Positions 63,501 through 64,000 of a stretch of DNA of 64,000 bases are shown one piece after another. This DNA comes from Verrucomicrobiaceae bacterium (GTDB taxonomy: Bacteria; Verrucomicrobiota; Verrucomicrobiia; Verrucomicrobiales; Verrucomicrobiaceae), in NCBI GenBank assembly GCA_015075365.1, contig JABTUN010000003.1, positions 1 through 64,000 on the forward strand. The letters run 5' to 3'. The translations under genes were made by a program, and so were the position numbers. A model generated the notes under the pieces. The model saw only the letters and a program-made list of their open reading frames with translations, searched no databases and was not told the DNA's origin. Numbering within the stretch: position 1 is the stretch's first letter; each line of letters starts with the position of its first letter.

Positions 63501-63643
63501 CAGACATCGCACATCCCGTCGGGCACGCCTTGTCCTGGCCCTGTCGAATAGTTGTCCGTGGCGGCGCGGGATGGCAGCGCGGCCAGCAGGGTGAAAAGCA
63601 GAAGGCAGAACTCAGGGCGGCGCAGGGCGGAACGGCGGTTCAT
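54584..63643 (-). CDS. Giant exported DUF1800 protein interrupted by Calx-beta-like repeats
   Basis: 3,019 residues from the ATG at 63643, chosen for the signal peptide (FCLLLFTLLAALPSRA). In order: thrombospondin-3-like Ca2+ motifs (DNDGCSNLIESIAGTDP near 60; DADSDSDGVSDWAERKTGTNP near 170-195), a beta-rich region, DUF1800 from about 490 (WRFMGQSTFGGTAALYNQI; APSVFNWFLPDYVKPGA near 1090), then about 12 Calx-beta-like units (about 1120-2815) each with a F-T-P-A-N-W-x-x-P-Q-T-V-T-V-T-A-V-N-D type motif, and finally about 180 residues (ALIDKMDLWWCGGSL, RARWAAYLMSTVMPAFVAH) that look like the end of DUF1800. Likely a surface or secreted adhesin-sized protein. First gene of an operon with DUF1501. 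Confidence 0.9.
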   Translation of the reverse strand: MNRRSALRRPEFCLLLFTLLAALPSRAATDNYSTGPGQGVPDGMCDVWQFMFNGWGLNPADDIDNDGCSNLIESIAGTDPRQADQCLRVGNTAVSATTVTFFFDAQAGKKYSIVSDDAPTGAYTTTENLVGAITGTSYVPATDTPNQQLTVLKAAGTRKFYKLKTEDADSDSDGVSDWAERKTGTNPNAATTATNASGGTATDGAVMASLLSLQTTVIQEKGFERADKTATTPVASPAKIGLVRSVGTMALNNLPLSITGGAPDATKANASAGDRNAPSTVSIPAGAGVPGSPVEVNITPVQDGTDEVPEYAKVTVALPGVVTATGPSATVCICESNPALEQNNQLYVAFLGREAGVASTASGYAIALVNGDNTSASISLVFNNLSSDQNTAYIRLGETNDLAPALPLGQVSGFSYNVQYKPGFLSTDQAFLTALTSGQIGCAVTTANYPGKEIFGYFNKATGSTTFDPNNPTLEAPELGEAGWQTDTNDEIERDIWRFMGQSTFGGTAALYNQIRAKVDARMGSGGTYLQGLEDWLDEQMNPALTPSINFMTLVMAADNEEFMLRGNKPITFSSDPQFNGAAYNVTYDANGVPTISTTADNNRIVNNYPQSGPNRRREWWTMVLQCRDQARQRMALALSEILVISEADQTILDRHYGCANYWDMLAAGAFGKYRTLLEQVTYSPMMGFYLSHMANRATYDAGGGLIVSPDENYAREIMQLFSIGLVLRHPDGSLVLDAAGLPIPTYDQTDITELARVMTGWSHGARNAISWVSQWSGATMTWNHQSSQRVGSNVLLNGGSANSQWFGSDPGHLFFPTPWIYPMKLIGKIGSTVYHDFNQYDDPETGLPVSGVSKRLLAGKHGQYDIPMRTGLPAGTTYADDVQYHNAAVLDMTEAHNSLAGNPAASTYPQPGQVSQSTPGHTNTPINISRWLIQRLVTSNPSNGYIYRVQKRYRETNGDLGAVFKAILLDYEARSLELADGSISHGKVKEPLVAFTSMLRAMRAFSGAPISILKDNPPPFSASDSPLAGPYPAGEFAKFSTDNQNPPSLPAGWATGPFRYRWNDLTGSIGQSPQRAPSVFNWFLPDYVKPGAMAQAGLFAPELQISTESNDVAKVNFFYSYALSTPVGFSTQPGSDAAISDFTLLNNSATAAAFFSINGQVGNTLTFNSTNWNTAQTVTVTAVNNSSLGNLSNSLLRFNVTGAGTGFDGIVQAPEPVTVLDDEKPNEALLVAGTGFNTWVQEGGKTDTVNVRLSAPPPAGTDVIVNAAANGTQVTVSPASRTFNSSNWNTNQTFTVTAVNDSTTEVPGTANDTLVFTSTSTAANFNGLTASHPVGVVDNNDGGSSYDVIITETGGTNEVTETGNTGVSAGVVDSYTIALTRQPTSGTVVVNITPANTNLAINTTTGGTTFTTGTATRSFTTANWSTPQEVRVRGNNDSTAEGSYPANPLHAGFINHAIASNVGGYVTTQPIQPVGVTIIDDDQRIILTHSGTETRVSEDGSVTDTFTVRLRTLPTTNVTVSFGSNGVSCDPPFLTFTPANYNVNQTVTVRANDDGFKQGLRSAWTENVIPAIATGTSTITSGALSSLNVTNAGAGYTSQPRVTISSGGGSGATAYALVSAQGTVTGLQIVSAGTGYTSAPTVTIDPPPYGGGVIIATATSDNSADGNYNNYWSYTHSALKVSILDNDLSGLLVTETGGGTEVGENGVTDTYTLALSSAPTADVTVRINPILNTAVPPVGQVTTTPSEVTFTSANWNTPQVVTVSGVNDTTVEGDVATLIYHTVQSTDKAYAGIPSTPLTVMVVDNDNLPLTITHLDGYTAVAEGGPVFSGTVTNGWLHLGDRFNVRLPVTPSANVTIDIVPDSSQISVSPPSLTFTSGTGTTDQAVTVTVVDDVVNESMPHNAGIRFRLTSTDVRYNNPPVETLVIPVSDNDTPGFIVGETDSGTSITLPFGGSTRPSEGGTDSFTVVLNKAPASNVVISVASANTSDLTVSPATLTFTPANWSTRQSVTVTAINDQIIEGREKVDVTLSVVDASSDDAFDPAPDRVVPVWIYNNQRRNESLVIIPTGNSNFVAEGGKSDTVLFYLSNRPDVPVTVSIDSNAQLGFDKTTFVFTPDNWNVPQSVIVTAVDDYAAEYNHTSNIQFRCNALPQGTLLPGDARWTFVNPTSTVNIVDNDSAGVIVEETAGDTRTVESGGGGTNMDTYTVRLSKAPNGNVVVTPSSASTSLGQTISPASLTFTPANWNVPQTVTVTATNDTTVETYTTTLLNQANIHTYNINHAISATSTDTNTHQIPLSNGTTLSGSRLVTCASTAGLLPGMLISGPGIPLNTTISTVDNVTNITISVNANATASGLSLTAFTPGYAVSLTSAATTSGSRTVTCASTLGLRAGMSITGTAMPGGATVSSVDSATSLTISANATSTQSNVTLTAFASMQAVTTFITDDDIRVITRHTGLDTRVHEDGTVNDTYEVVLRNAPTANVTVNVSVPGGQGLSASPASLIFTTTNWSTPQVVTVSGVDNGSNDRFRTPDITHTTSSTDAAFNAQTVPAIRVQTVAIDTPQIVLYESGSYSVLTEGGQIDDYYIGLSHAPTSDVTVQVATDPQVEVGLPAVYGTMQTYAPSLTLTFTPADWAVKRVLVRAIDDLVAEDTPHLGWITHTATSVDARFNSITVAGVPGFITDNDYAAVRVIPSGGSTLLSEAGVTDTYTVHLTRQPASDVTIAINAGAQTTVSSPGATLTFTNSNWNLPQTVTLAAVNDTTVEGSHSTTITHTATSADPLYNGVGVPSVTAAITDNDGPQLVTAHSGGNTTVTEGNSTDTFTIRLNQAPTGSNNVTVTLVPPVYIIPTPPYAKQFGYYTSDLGGSNQQRERVVLDFAETIQLYRTTFYNHLEFVYGTGAIPPSPADADLQNAHWAACKALIDKMDLWWCGGSLKARYPVLIEPNQPPPVPLPANNPRQVIMDCLYYLNGGNNNLSTTRYEPAIVFDPKNPPNTTFSNEVRDRARWAAYLMSTVMPAFVAH

Positions 63644-63819
63644 GGCATGGTTGGGCAGGTAGATGACACAAGGGCGGATGGCAGGCCCTCGATGGGGCCA
63701 AAAGCAGCGCCAATTGTTTGAATTTGAACAAAGACTACCCAAAAAGGTTCCTGGCCGTCAATGGCTTTGTCCTGCTCCCCGCGACACTCGCGCGCGTCGT
63801 TTGCCCTGCTCTCGCTCCA

Positions 63820-64000
63820 TCATGGATTGAGCTCGATGCCCCCCGGCAGGCTGGCATCCGCTTTGACCTGGAAACTGCGGTCCACGACGCACGGTGCCGT
63901 CAACGCCAGCACCTCCTTCGCGTACTTTTCATTCCCCGCCGGTGAGCTGTCGGCAAGTTGCATATTTCCCGCCGCGTCCGTCACGACCAGCACATAGCCG
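63820..64000 (-). CDS. C-terminal end of an unknown protein (cut by window edge)
   Basis: The last 59 codons of a gene entering from the right: ...GYVLVVTDAAGNMQLADSS ... VLALTAPCVVDRSFQVKADASLPGGIELNP-stop. It reads as alternating strands with one Cys; too little to name a family. The 176 bases between it and the DUF1800 start hold an AT-rich patch (63705-63750) but no clear promoter. Confidence 0.65.
   Translation of the reverse strand, partial: GYVLVVTDAAGNMQLADSSPAGNEKYAKEVLALTAPCVVDRSFQVKADASLPGGIELNP

Noticed and set aside
54584..63643. Frameshifted or assembled-together genes instead of one giant frame
   Set aside because: The frame is open over 3,019 codons with continuous domain sequence and no internal start/stop overlap, so a single protein is the simplest reading.

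Overview
The window is chromosomal DNA of high GC content from a bacterium that I place in the Verrucomicrobiota, probably near Verrucomicrobiaceae/Prosthecobacter. This is inference from gene content: two exported DUF1501 proteins (one paired with DUF1549/DUF1553, one with DUF1800), a PEP-CTERM protein, a FecR-TPR-barrel protein, a PIN-PhoH protein and a type II secretion-like pseudopilus operon. No phage, intact insertion sequence, rRNA or CRISPR array is visible. There are two tRNAs (Lys-CTT, Ala-CGC).

Layout. 0-7.2 kb: start of a PfkB kinase, pyrG, a small accessory cluster (nucleotidyltransferase-like, DUF1232), an Rrf2 regulator with an orphan NuoE-NuoF-like diaphorase, and rarA. 7.2-20 kb: tRNA-Lys, a large FecR/TPR/outer-membrane-barrel gene, and convergent to it a ten-gene minus-strand operon gspE-F-G-H-I-J-K-L-M plus a periplasmic partner. 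No secretin gene is present. 20-28.3 kb: tlyA, an orphan pilin-like gene, a PLP enzyme, a RelE-like protein, a SurA-like foldase, a PEP-CTERM protein, a transglutaminase-like protein, twin lipoproteins and tRNA-Ala. 28.5-32.5 kb: PIG-L deacetylase, nagZ, a probable small RNA unit and trpE. 32.6-39.8 kb: DUF1501, DUF1549/DUF1553, a lipoprotein, an SPFH-HTH fusion and PhoH. 39.8-43 kb: an accessory stretch with a 21-bp palindromic tandem array, an XRE-type regulator, a SUKH-like gene and two 166-bp elements with terminal inverted repeats. 43-52 kb: TPR protein, cysK, aspartate aminotransferase, BamE-like lipoprotein, a second gspE/pilB, a D,D-carboxypeptidase, aroD and a sugar transferase. 52-64 kb: an operon of a 3,019-residue DUF1800/Calx-beta-like protein, a DUF1501 protein and a small anchored protein with a GspG-like tail, then the end of one further gene.

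The most unusual features are: (1) the leaders of four consecutive pseudopilins (gspH, I, J, K) are encoded by dispersed, word-like inverted repeats from three sequence families, whose words contain ATGA/GTGA stop-start overlaps; (2) a free-standing promoter-hairpins-terminator unit at about 30.70-30.87 kb that looks like an undescribed small RNA; (3) a tandem array of 21-bp units, each holding a near-perfect palindrome, beside an XRE regulator; (4) a DUF1800 domain apparently split by about 1,700 residues of Calx-beta-like repeats.

All functional calls come from reading the translated sequence. No database search was possible.
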